Below, in pieces: positions 6,898-13,590 of a DNA stretch of 13,590 nucleotides. The notes below the pieces were generated by a model that worked only from the letters and a program-made list of their open reading frames with translations, was not told the origin of the DNA and ran no database searches. Origin of the DNA: Candidatus Cloacimonadota bacterium (GTDB taxonomy: Bacteria; Muiribacteriota; UBA6191; JACPRK01); NCBI GenBank assembly GCA_021772705.1, contig JAJFLN010000617.1, forward strand, positions 1 through 13,590, read 5' to 3'. Numbering within the stretch: position 1 is the first letter of the stretch; each line of letters starts with the position of its first letter. The translations under genes and the position numbers were made by a program.

Positions 6898-9212
6898 TGC
6901 GTAGATTTGACAAGCTCAACCTGCTCGTTCTGGTCATCTGGACCACGATGGCTTCGTCCGCTGTGGCGATGCAACTGAACTTCGGATCAGTCGAGCCGCC
7001 GCCCGGTGTTTGCGAGAAGCCGGAGGAAAAGGACGGCGCACAATTCTGCTGGCTCTCCACCCGAGAGAACTTGCCGGTCTTTTCTGACCCGGCCTGCTCC
7101 AGACCTCTCGGGACCGTTGGGTACCTCGAGGAGTTCAACTCGCTCTGGCGCAAGGACGACGTGGTACTGCTGGTCCGAGCGGACGGAGATCCCGCGACCG
7201 CAACGCCGCGGGTGGTGGTCGGCTACGCAAAGCAGGCCGATCTGCTCGTCTCGTCGAACAACGTGTACCAGTGCCTTCGCTCGGACAAGCGCATCGCCAG
7301 GAAGGCCCTCGTGGTCCATCGCTGGGCCAAGGGCAGTGCCGTGACCGAGAAGGCAGGACTCCGTTGGTATCCCGACGTCAGCGCGCCCGAGAAGGAGGAA
7401 GTCAACCTCTACTCCATCCTCTACGTCCACTCCTTCAGCAATCCCAATCCGGGCAAGCAGGACGACCCGAACGGATTCTGCTTCGTCGCCAACCGGCCGA
7501 ACGTGGAAGTGCGCCAAACCAGCAATCACAAGACCGCCTTTCTCGGCTGGCTTCCGAACAATCGCGTCTTCTTCTGGGACCACCGTCAGGCCATCGAGTA
7601 CGACAAGAGCCCCGACACCGCCCGGTGGCGCCGGGAGAACGACAAGCCCGTTCAGTTCTTCGCGTCGGCGGCCGACATGAAAGCCGGCAAGACTGCGATG
7701 CAGGAGGATCTCTCCAAGGGACCCTGGCCGCACTACCTCCAGCGATACCCGATCATCTCGAGCACTCCCGAGAACATCGGAGGTGTCGACTGTTACCGAG
7801 TGGGGGTCGTCGGCGACTCCTACTCGGCAGTGGGAGAACACATGGCCACCGCCGGTCTCGAGGCACAGATTCGCCAGAAGCTCGAGGAGCTCAACATTGC
7901 CCTCGGAGACCTGGACGTACTCTTCGTCATCGACGCTACGGGCAGCATGTTCGAGTACTACAAGTCGATCCGGGAGTCTGTCGGGCGGATTCGAGAGGGG
8001 CTGGAGAAAGGACGTGAAAGGCCCATTCGTTATGCAGTCCTCTATTATCGAGACTACACGGAGGCTGGCGATCGGGACAGCTGGATACACTTCTTCGCCG
8101 ACTTCGCCAACAGTGCCGAGTTCGCCTCGAAGTTCCCGCACACCGACAGCAGGGGCGGAAGCGACAACCCGCCATCTCTCTACGGCATCCACACGGGACT
8201 GGAGATGGCCAGTTTCAGCCCCAAGTCGATGCGCGCCGTGATCCTGATCGGAGACATGGGCAATGAGCAGCCCGACGAGAGGGGCTTCACGGTGCAGAAG
8301 GTCATCGACGCCCTCCAGGCGAAGCGGTGCTCCTTCTACGCCATCCAGACCGCCACGGGGGCAAAGGGCCCGAAGCACTGGCTCTTCGATACCCAGGCGG
8401 ACGCCATATCCTCGGCTCTCAAGATGCCCGAAGCCAGGCTCTTCAACGCCGATGGCTCCGATGTCTCGCAGGCCATCGTCGCGAGCGTCAGCAAGAGCAA
8501 TCAGCTCGCCGTTCTGCTCCGGAAGGCCCTCCAGAGCCTGAAGGATGGAAAGGCCTCCTTCGAAGACGCGATCAAGATGGCGCTGGCCGAAGCGGGAATC
8601 TCCACCCGGGTCGATCCGGTACAGGGCGTGCCATTGAGCTTTGGCGACTACGGCACATGGATGCAGCAAGAGCTCATACAGCGCCTCGGCGACGAGGGAA
8701 TCGACACCAAGGTGTTCGTGGAGAAGCGAATCCAGCACTTCGGGATCGCCCTGGCCCCCGTGCAGCTTCCAGGGGCTCCCTCACCGTCATTCGTGACCAA
8801 GACATTACTCTTGAGATCCGAGTTCCAGCAACTCACCAGTGTCCTGGGAGTGGTCGTCCGCCGGGGCCTGAACCCGAGCAACTGCACCGAGGTCTGGCGC
8901 CAGGCAGTCAACCAGTTGAGTGGCGACATCGACCAGGAGGTCACCTTCGACGAGAACCGCCCCCTGAGCGACTATATGATGATGGCCCTGGGGATTCCGG
9001 TGAAGAGCGAACTGTTGAGAAAATCAGTGCTCGAGATCAAGCGAATGGACCCCGACAAGGTCGCCACCCTCCGGACCGACCTGGAGCGGCTCTACACGGA
9101 GCAGAACAACTACAACGCCTCATTGACGACGGACGGCAAGACTTCGGAGAAGCACTGGTTCCTGCTTCACGGCCTCGAGTATGGATGGATTCCACTCGAA
9201 CAAATGCCTTGA
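6894..9212 (+). CDS. Exported von Willebrand factor A (vWA) protein, resembling the PpkA ectodomain
   Basis: This is a 772-residue protein with a Sec signal peptide: basic MMRRFDK, a hydrophobic core about 8-22, and a likely AVA cleavage site before residue 26. Residues about 40-300 are beta-rich and look like SH3-like modules. The second contains FLGWLPNNRVFFWDHRQAI, then a PVQFF segment, an arrangement I associate with the extracytoplasmic part of type VI PpkA kinases just before their vWA domain. The vWA domain runs about 341-510: DVLFVIDATGSM has a DxTxS metal-ion site (Asp347, Thr349, Ser351), later followed by RYAVLYYRDYTE and AVILIGDMGNE. The C-terminal 260 residues are unassigned and mostly helical. 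No kinase domain is present. The start overlaps the previous stop (ATGATG). It probably binds a partner or ligand in the periplasm together with the FGE-like lipoprotein and permease ectodomain. Confidence 0.88.
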   Translation: MMRRFDKLNLLVLVIWTTMASSAVAMQLNFGSVEPPPGVCEKPEEKDGAQFCWLSTRENLPVFSDPACSRPLGTVGYLEEFNSLWRKDDVVLLVRADGDPATATPRVVVGYAKQADLLVSSNNVYQCLRSDKRIARKALVVHRWAKGSAVTEKAGLRWYPDVSAPEKEEVNLYSILYVHSFSNPNPGKQDDPNGFCFVANRPNVEVRQTSNHKTAFLGWLPNNRVFFWDHRQAIEYDKSPDTARWRRENDKPVQFFASAADMKAGKTAMQEDLSKGPWPHYLQRYPIISSTPENIGGVDCYRVGVVGDSYSAVGEHMATAGLEAQIRQKLEELNIALGDLDVLFVIDATGSMFEYYKSIRESVGRIREGLEKGRERPIRYAVLYYRDYTEAGDRDSWIHFFADFANSAEFASKFPHTDSRGGSDNPPSLYGIHTGLEMASFSPKSMRAVILIGDMGNEQPDERGFTVQKVIDALQAKRCSFYAIQTATGAKGPKHWLFDTQADAISSALKMPEARLFNADGSDVSQAIVASVSKSNQLAVLLRKALQSLKDGKASFEDAIKMALAEAGISTRVDPVQGVPLSFGDYGTWMQQELIQRLGDEGIDTKVFVEKRIQHFGIALAPVQLPGAPSPSFVTKTLLLRSEFQQLTSVLGVVVRRGLNPSNCTEVWRQAVNQLSGDIDQEVTFDENRPLSDYMMMALGIPVKSELLRKSVLEIKRMDPDKVATLRTDLERLYTEQNNYNASLTTDGKTSEKHWFLLHGLEYGWIPLEQMP

Positions 9213-9219
9213 GCGGGAG

Positions 9220-9235
9220 GCCGGGGGCGCCCGGC
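9220..9235 (+). terminator. Small GC hairpin between the vWA gene and cas2 (terminator/attenuator candidate)
   Basis: GCCGGG (9220-9225) pairs with CCCGGC (9230-9235) around a 4-base loop, 8 bases after the vWA stop codon and upstream of the cas2 ribosome binding site. No T-run follows, so it is not a classical intrinsic terminator. It may only be a boundary or mRNA-processing structure between the two gene blocks. Confidence 0.3.
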
Positions 9236-9280
9236 AACGGCGAAGCTCCGTACTGAAACGGGCCGGGGAGGCGAAAGACG

Positions 9281-9592
9281 ATGTTCTATCTGGTCTGCTA
9301 CGACACACCGAGCAACCGCCGGCGGAGGCGGCTGGCGAAGACCCTGGCCGACTACGCCACCCGGGTCCAGAAGAGCGTCTTCGAAACCTACCTGCCGGGG
9401 GAGGCCCGAGAGGAGATGCTGGACCGGATTCGAAAGATCCTCGACGAGGACGAGGACAGTCTGCGGATCTATCCGATGCATCGGGACGGTCTGAAAGCGA
9501 TCCTGGTGTTCGGAAGACCGTCCCTGACGGAACTGGACGGGTTCTTCTGGGTCGGAGATGGGAAGCTCCAGCGGGGCTCAACGGAGGAGTGA
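9281..9592 (+). CDS. cas2: CRISPR-associated protein Cas2
   Basis: Cas2 is the small dimeric partner that holds two Cas1 dimers together during spacer integration. At 103 residues it has the usual family size. The N-terminal strand MFYLVCYDTPSNRRR carries the conserved Asp8 after the first beta strand. It is followed by the typical VQKSVFETYL segment (about 30-39) and the second ferredoxin-like half with DSLRIYPMH (about 60-68), then a strand near AILVFG. A good Shine-Dalgarno (GGGGAGG, 9265-9271) sits 9 bases upstream of the ATG. It begins the adaptation block and is followed after 6 bases by the primase-polymerase gene; cas1 is the last gene. Nuclease activity of Cas2 is dispensable for adaptation in characterised systems, so a structural role is the safe reading. 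Confidence 0.95.
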   Translation: MFYLVCYDTPSNRRRRRLAKTLADYATRVQKSVFETYLPGEAREEMLDRIRKILDEDEDSLRIYPMHRDGLKAILVFGRPSLTELDGFFWVGDGKLQRGSTEE

Positions 9593-9598
9593 CCTGAG

Positions 9599-11632
9599 AT
9601 GGACCCTATCGACAAGACAATCGCCCAGCTCCAGGGCACGGCTGCGCAAGACGGGCCGCAGGCGGCACTGGCCCGGCTCGAGCGAGATGCCCCGGATCGA
9701 ACGGACCTTCGATTGGCCTGCCTGGAGACCGAGCTGATCCTGGACTGCGGCAACTATGATCGAGGGCTCCGCCTCGCGCGAGAGCTGCACGGGGCCCACC
9801 CGGCCGAGCCCGGTGCGCTCGTGCTCCTCGCTGACGCTCTCGAGCTCTGCGGGAGATTCGAGGAGGCCTACGAGCTCATAACGAGAGCACCTCCCGACTC
9901 GGGACTGGCCCATCGGGTGGACGAATTGAGGGACCTCGCGGCACAGCAGCACACGCAACGAGATGCCCTGGACGAGACCGCCGGCCGGATCGAGCCGGCC
10001 CATTCACTGCAGGAGGCGGTTGGAGCCGACGTGGCCGCCCCGAAGTCGGAGCTGCTGGCTCGGTTGCTCCACCTCTTCCAGGGCCACCCGGCGGCATTTG
10101 CGATGCAGGTCCGTCTCGGGAACTCGGCGCGGTTCGGCTACCGGCCGATTCGCCGTGGCCTAAGCCGGGAGGATCTGCTGGCCCACTTGCGCGGAGACAG
10201 GACCCTGGGCGTCTACTTCCTCGATTCCACCGGGTCCACTCGGCTCGCTTGCTGGGATCTGGACATCAGGGAATCGATCCTGCAGGAGTCCCGGCGGGAT
10301 CCGGATCTGGCGAAGCGACTCCGGCTCCGGCTGGCCCGGGCAGCGCGGAGCCTCTGCCTGACAGCTGAGAAAGCCGGCTTGCCGCTGACGGTGGAGTCTT
10401 CCGGCCGGAAGGGCTTGCACTTCTGGTTGTTCTGCCCCGAAACCGCGGCTCGGGAGATCCGCATCCTGGGCCGCTGGCTGCTCGACAGGGCAGGCCCTCC
10501 CGGCGAAGGGCTCTCGTGGGAGTTCTTCCCGAAACAGGACATGCCCGGCCCGAAGGGGCTCGGAAACCTGGTGAAGCTGCCTCTGGGCATCCACCGCGGG
10601 TCGGGACGGCGATCCCTGTTCCTGGACTCCAGGAGCCTTCGACCCTATCGGGACCAACCGGGCGCCGTGATGCGACTGGTCCGGCTGAGGGCCGAGGAGC
10701 TCGCCTCGGCCTGCGGCCGGGCAGCCATGGACGGAGCGCTGACGCGCCACGCGGCGAAGTCCGCCCGCCGACGGTCCGGGCGTCGCGAAGCAGGGAGTTC
10801 GATCGTGACCGAGGCCGCCTACTCGGAGCTGGACCAGTCGGAGAGCCGATCGGGACCGCCCCGGGAGGGAGAAGGCGGGGACCGAGATGGGGCCGGAACG
10901 GCCCCGCCGCAGCCCGAGCCGATCCCGATCAGGATTCCCCTGCCCGATACGTTCAAGGAACCGGTCCAATCCGTCGTCCGGGGATGCGATGTCCTCAGCG
11001 GGATCCTTGGGCGGTGCCGTCGGAACGAGAGGCTCAATCCTCGGGAGCGGCATGTGCTGATCTACATCGGAGCGAGCCTCGGGGAGGCTGGGGCCCTCCT
11101 GGCACACCAAGCCCTCGCACAGGCGCCGGACTACGATCCGGACCAGGTCAACCGGGAGCTCCTGGCAGTGGGCCCCACGGCGATGGGCTGTGCCCGTATT
11201 GGACAGCTCTTGCCCCGGCTGGCCGGCGCCGATGTTTGCCGGTGCCGGTTCCGGCTGCCAGCGCGAGGCTATCCGGCGCCGATGGCGCATGCCGGTCTCT
11301 ATCCGGTGGCAAGCGGGAGACTATCCCGGGGCTCCCACGACCGGCCGTCCCGGAACCTGGAAGCGGTCCTGAGACGGGAGATCGCGGCGTCGGAGGATCC
11401 GGTCCAGCGGAACCGTCTCAAGGCGCTTCTAGCTGACCGGGTCGCATTCCTCGAACGGGAAGCCCGACAGGCCGTGGCTCCCGGCGACGGGGCGAGGACT
11501 GAGAATGGCCGAAACCGTGCGAGGCCGACGCGACTCCGTGTCATACGAGGGATTCACGACGCCGACAGCGGCGGGAGGACCGGAGCAAGCGAAGGCCCGG
11601 AGGAACAGGGAGAAAGCGAGGGCGACTCATGA
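9599..11632 (+). CDS. CRISPR-associated primase-polymerase (CAPP-like AEP) with TPR-like N-terminus and four-Cys C-terminal domain
   Basis: This is a 677-residue archaeo-eukaryotic-type primase (AEP). Residues 1-120 are paired helices resembling TPR repeats (for example GNYDRGLRLARELHGAHP and GRFEEAYELI). The catalytic core is about 150-360: RFGYRP, HLRGDRTLGVYFLD, motif I ACWDLDI with Asp220 and Asp222, motif II SSGRKGLHFW with His274, FPKQD and GLGNLVKLPLG (about 310-330), then a PYRDQPG segment near 349. These follow the order seen in TOTE/CAPP-type primases. A polar linker (about 375-450) leads to a four-Cys domain (Cys463, Cys531, Cys547, Cys549), plausibly a metal or Fe-S site like that of the primase large subunit. 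A basic, disordered-looking tail follows. CAPPs are known to associate with Cas1/Cas2, mostly in type III systems, and to make primers and DNA. A role in generating spacer DNA is inferred. The ribosome site GGAGGAG (9583-9589) lies inside cas2, and the stop overlaps the next start. Confidence 0.88.
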   Translation: MDPIDKTIAQLQGTAAQDGPQAALARLERDAPDRTDLRLACLETELILDCGNYDRGLRLARELHGAHPAEPGALVLLADALELCGRFEEAYELITRAPPDSGLAHRVDELRDLAAQQHTQRDALDETAGRIEPAHSLQEAVGADVAAPKSELLARLLHLFQGHPAAFAMQVRLGNSARFGYRPIRRGLSREDLLAHLRGDRTLGVYFLDSTGSTRLACWDLDIRESILQESRRDPDLAKRLRLRLARAARSLCLTAEKAGLPLTVESSGRKGLHFWLFCPETAAREIRILGRWLLDRAGPPGEGLSWEFFPKQDMPGPKGLGNLVKLPLGIHRGSGRRSLFLDSRSLRPYRDQPGAVMRLVRLRAEELASACGRAAMDGALTRHAAKSARRRSGRREAGSSIVTEAAYSELDQSESRSGPPREGEGGDRDGAGTAPPQPEPIPIRIPLPDTFKEPVQSVVRGCDVLSGILGRCRRNERLNPRERHVLIYIGASLGEAGALLAHQALAQAPDYDPDQVNRELLAVGPTAMGCARIGQLLPRLAGADVCRCRFRLPARGYPAPMAHAGLYPVASGRLSRGSHDRPSRNLEAVLRREIAASEDPVQRNRLKALLADRVAFLEREARQAVAPGDGARTENGRNRARPTRLRVIRGIHDADSGGRTGASEGPEEQGESEGDS

Positions 11633-12048
11633 GCTCACTACCGAACCCAGGAGGAAATCGACCAGAAAGGGATCTTCGGCGCCCGGAGCGGCTCGCCCTT
11701 CCGCGCCATCTGACAGGCCTGGTGAGCGAACTGGTGCAGCGCTGCCCCGCCATCGGTCGTATCCACGCGAAAGCCCGGGGCGGGGGGCCGCTCACGCCCG
11801 GGGAGGTGCATATCGTGATCCAGACTTTCGCCGGACTCGGCGAAGAGGGTTGGCTCTTCGTTCACCAGCTGCTCGGGCTGGAACGACGGTACGACCCGGA
11901 TCAGCTCAATCGGGCATTGGGGGCGGTTTCGCCACAGCCGATCGGCTGCTCCAGGATCCGGTCCCGGCTTCGGCGGGACGGAGCTCCCGACCTCTGTCAC
12001 TGTGTCTTCAGACTGCCACCGGAGAGCTACGCGGCGCCGATGGTGCAT
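10985..12048 (+). repeat. Tandem protein-domain duplication across two genes (copies at 10985-11290 and 11743-12048)
   Basis: Each copy is 306 bases (102 codons), running from the first conserved Cys codon to the conserved APM-x-H histidine. No insertion or deletion is needed to align the translations. The first copy is fused to the primase-polymerase, the second is a separate gene. At about 45% amino-acid identity the duplication is old, not a recent tandem copy or an assembly error. Confidence 0.85.
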
Positions 12049-12192
12049 CTGGATCAGTTTCCGCCGGCCCCGGGAAAGGTCGGACGGTCGGGGCCTCAGC
12101 CGCCCGACCTGGACGGAGACGGCCGGCGGCACGGCTACCTTAGCCGGGTCGCCAAGGCCGCTGCTGCCCTCCTCGGTCTGGACAGTGAGTGA
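11629..12192 (+). CDS. Stand-alone four-cysteine protein homologous to the primase-polymerase C-terminal domain
   Basis: This 187-residue protein is a free copy of the C-terminal domain of the protein encoded just upstream. Cys39, Cys107, Cys123 and Cys125 match Cys463, Cys531, Cys547 and Cys549 of the primase-polymerase with exactly the same spacing (67, 15 and 1 residues between). The two align without gaps over 102 residues, with about 46 identities by hand count. Shared signatures include YDPDQ-x-NR, GC-x-RI, C-x-C and an APM-x-H end. Flanking regions (1-30 and 145-187) are polar. It starts by ATGA overlap with the upstream gene, with GAGGG at 11618-11622, and cas1 follows after 18 bases, so it sits inside the adaptation operon. 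It has no catalytic primase residues. A metal- or Fe-S-binding accessory subunit, comparable to a primase large-subunit C-terminal domain, is my inference. Confidence 0.85.
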   Translation: MSSLPNPGGNRPERDLRRPERLALPRHLTGLVSELVQRCPAIGRIHAKARGGGPLTPGEVHIVIQTFAGLGEEGWLFVHQLLGLERRYDPDQLNRALGAVSPQPIGCSRIRSRLRRDGAPDLCHCVFRLPPESYAAPMVHLDQFPPAPGKVGRSGPQPPDLDGDGRRHGYLSRVAKAAAALLGLDSE

Positions 12193-12210
12193 GCGGCCTC
12201 GAGGCGGGTC

Positions 12211-13227
12211 ATGAGCGATTCCGACGACATTGCCCCGACTTCGCTCTACGTCATCGAGCAAGGCTCTCGATTGCACCGCGTCGGAGGCCGGCTTCTGGTC
12301 CGGGACCGTGATCGCCGGGTCCTGAAGGACGTCCCGCTGTTCCGTCTGGACCGGGTTTTGCTGTTCGGCAACGTGGAGGTCACGACGGAAGCACTCGTGC
12401 AGATCGTCCGGAAGGGAATCGATCTCGTCTACCTGACCCGAACCGGTCAATTCAAGTGCAGGGCCAACCCGCTTCGCCTCGAGGACGCTGAGCTTCGGAT
12501 TCTCCAGTACCGGCTCTCACTCGACGAGGAGAGAAGGCTGGCCGCAGCACGGAAGATGGTGGCGGCGAAGATAGGCAACTGTCGAGTGCTCCTCCGCCGT
12601 GCCACCTCGGCCTCACCGCAGATGTCAGGAGCGCTGCTGCCGAAACTGAAGCAACTGGCCTCGGAGGCCGAGCGTGCTCCGAATCTGGAGTACCTGCGCG
12701 GCATCGAGGGGGCGGCGGCCAGAGAGTACTTCTCGGGCTTCGGAGCCAGACTCAAACAAGACCTTGGGTTTCTCGGCCGAGCCCGGCGGCCACCCCGAGA
12801 TCCGGTGAACTCCCTGCTCTCCTTCGGCTACACGCTCCTTTACAGCCAGGTCCTTTCGGCGGTCAACTCCGCAGGGCTCGATCCGTACCAGGGTGTCCTC
12901 CACGCGATTCGCAAGGGCCGTCCCTCACTTCCGTTAGACCTGATGGAGGAGCTACGGCCTCTTGTAGACGGCGTGGTCCTGGCCCTCGTCAACCGGGTCA
13001 CCCTGACGGCCCGGGACTTCCGAATGGACCAGAAACTCGGATGTCGGATGACTGACAGGGCGCTGGGACGCTTCGTCGACACCTTCCATGCCCGAATGCG
13101 TGGAACCGTGCATCACGACTCGACTGGAAGGACAGTAAGCTACAGCGACTTCATCCGAGTCCAGGCCCGGGGATTCGCCGACCTCATTCGAAGGAATACA
13201 GAATACCTTCCGTTGTGTTGGCGCTGA
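12211..13227 (+). CDS. cas1: CRISPR-associated endonuclease/integrase Cas1
   Basis: Cas1 is the metal-dependent integrase that inserts new spacers at the leader end of a CRISPR array. At 338 residues it has the normal length. The N-terminal beta domain (about 10-85) contains SLYVIEQGSRL and DRVLLFGNVEVTT, a classic Cas1 opening. The helical catalytic domain holds the three metal ligands: Glu166 in LRGIEGAAAREYF, His231 in GVLHAIRKGRPSL and Glu246 in DLMEELRP. All three are intact, so the enzyme should be active. The start is the ATG 18 bases after the preceding stop, with GAGG at 12201-12204. It closes an operon cas2, primase-polymerase, four-Cys protein, cas1. No reverse transcriptase or Cas4 fusion is present. 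The subtype cannot be read directly; the CAPP association points to type III. Confidence 0.97.
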   Translation: MSDSDDIAPTSLYVIEQGSRLHRVGGRLLVRDRDRRVLKDVPLFRLDRVLLFGNVEVTTEALVQIVRKGIDLVYLTRTGQFKCRANPLRLEDAELRILQYRLSLDEERRLAAARKMVAAKIGNCRVLLRRATSASPQMSGALLPKLKQLASEAERAPNLEYLRGIEGAAAREYFSGFGARLKQDLGFLGRARRPPRDPVNSLLSFGYTLLYSQVLSAVNSAGLDPYQGVLHAIRKGRPSLPLDLMEELRPLVDGVVLALVNRVTLTARDFRMDQKLGCRMTDRALGRFVDTFHARMRGTVHHDSTGRTVSYSDFIRVQARGFADLIRRNTEYLPLCWR

Positions 13228-13459
13228 GGCGGAGCACTCTTACCGCGCTACGGTTCTCAAAGAACCACCCCATATCTAGCTTGATGACACGCTTCTCACG
13301 CTCCACCCAACCACGGCGAACGCCAGCCTGGGCAGAATCCGCACCTGAATGAAGAAAACCGCACCAATAAAGGCACGCATGCCCCTCAAAGCCTGAGATA
13401 CCCCATGAAACCACGAACCCACCCCGCCATACAACTCGCGCAGATATCCAGGGTGCATG
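13228..13459. other. Non-coding, C/A-rich tail after cas1; leader candidate, no repeats seen
   Basis: From 13261 to 13450 I count about 73 C against 33 G on the + strand, a strong skew absent from the genes before it, and GC content drops to the mid-50s percent. A 6-bp hairpin (GGTTCT 13252-13257 with AGAACC 13261-13266) lies 24 bases after the cas1 stop, without a T-run. Two short - strand ORFs (60 and 76 codons) cross the region. The one starting at 13458 is hydrophobic but lacks a ribosome site, so I do not call either. The position next to cas1 would suit a CRISPR leader, but no array begins inside the window. Confidence 0.4.
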
Positions 13460-13515
13460 TCACCCAGGGGGTCGCGCGCACGCGCGCACGCGCGTATGCG
13501 CGACCCCCTGGGTGA
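13460..13515. repeat. Long GC palindrome with an alternating purine-pyrimidine (Z-DNA-prone) core
   Basis: An 18-bp perfect inverted repeat (13460-13477 with 13498-13515; arm TCACCCAGGGGGTCGCGC) encloses a 20-base centre. That centre itself holds a 7-bp inverted repeat (ACGCGCG 13480-13486 with CGCGCGT 13489-13495). Bases 13473-13502 alternate pyrimidine and purine perfectly for 30 bases. No T-run follows on either side, so it is not a standard intrinsic terminator, though it would form a very stable RNA hairpin or DNA cruciform. Confidence 0.75.
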
Positions 13516-13590
13516 TCACGATCCGCCCATTGGGTGCTCCGGGGTGCGAAGACCCCGGTTCCACCGCAACCGAGTAGCTCTGTTCCCGGT

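Noticed and set aside
6987..8738. Long - strand ORF (583 codons) antisense to the vWA gene
   Set aside because: The + strand encodes a signal peptide and a vWA domain with intact metal site; the antisense frame is a composition shadow.
1259..9212. Reading the first block as part of a type VI secretion locus
   Set aside because: No sheath, spike, baseplate, ClpV or kinase gene is visible; only the Tag/PpkA-like signalling parts are present.
13276..13458. Small hydrophobic - strand ORF (60 codons)
   Set aside because: No ribosome binding site, a start next to the palindrome arm, and a composition explained by the G/T-rich strand; too weak to call a gene.
13228..13590. CRISPR array at the right end
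   Set aside because: I found no direct repeat of 20 or more bases with regular spacing; the palindromic element occurs only once.

Overview
Organism and overall picture. The window is GC-rich (roughly 60% or more by eye). All confidently called genes lie on the + strand, packed with ATGA overlaps or very short gaps. The lipobox lipoprotein and the exported vWA protein suggest a Gram-negative-type envelope. The gene content is accessory, of the sort seen in large bacterial genomes such as Planctomycetota, Acidobacteriota, Myxococcota or gammaproteobacteria. I cannot name the taxon from the sequence.

Layout. (1) 1-783: an unrecognised gene that is open at the left edge and probably partial. 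(2) 784-1258: about 475 bases with no confident gene. (3) 1259-9212: a five-gene operon-like block: an ABC ATPase, an FtsX/MacB-type permease, a formylglycine-generating-enzyme-like (FGE/SUMF1) lipoprotein, a single-pass membrane protein with a large extracytoplasmic part, and an exported vWA protein. (4) 9281-13227: a CRISPR adaptation block: cas2, a CRISPR-associated primase-polymerase (CAPP-like archaeo-eukaryotic primase) with a helical-repeat N-terminus, a small four-cysteine protein, and cas1. (5) 13228-13590: a C/A-rich non-coding tail that ends in a long GC palindrome. No CRISPR repeats and no interference genes lie inside the window.

How the genes may work together. The first block has the parts list of the TagT-TagS-TagR/PpkA trans-envelope signalling pathway known from type VI secretion (ABC ATPase, FtsX-like permease, FGE-like periplasmic protein, vWA ectodomain), but without a kinase or secretion genes. 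It is best read as a membrane sensing or signalling module with an unknown output. The second block is a spacer-acquisition module: Cas1-Cas2 integrase plus a primase-polymerase thought to make or process DNA for new spacers. Its most striking feature is that the four-cysteine C-terminal domain of the primase-polymerase is repeated as a free-standing gene directly downstream. The two copies have identical cysteine spacing and about 45% ungapped identity by hand count. Only 68 bases, containing a small GC hairpin, separate the two blocks.
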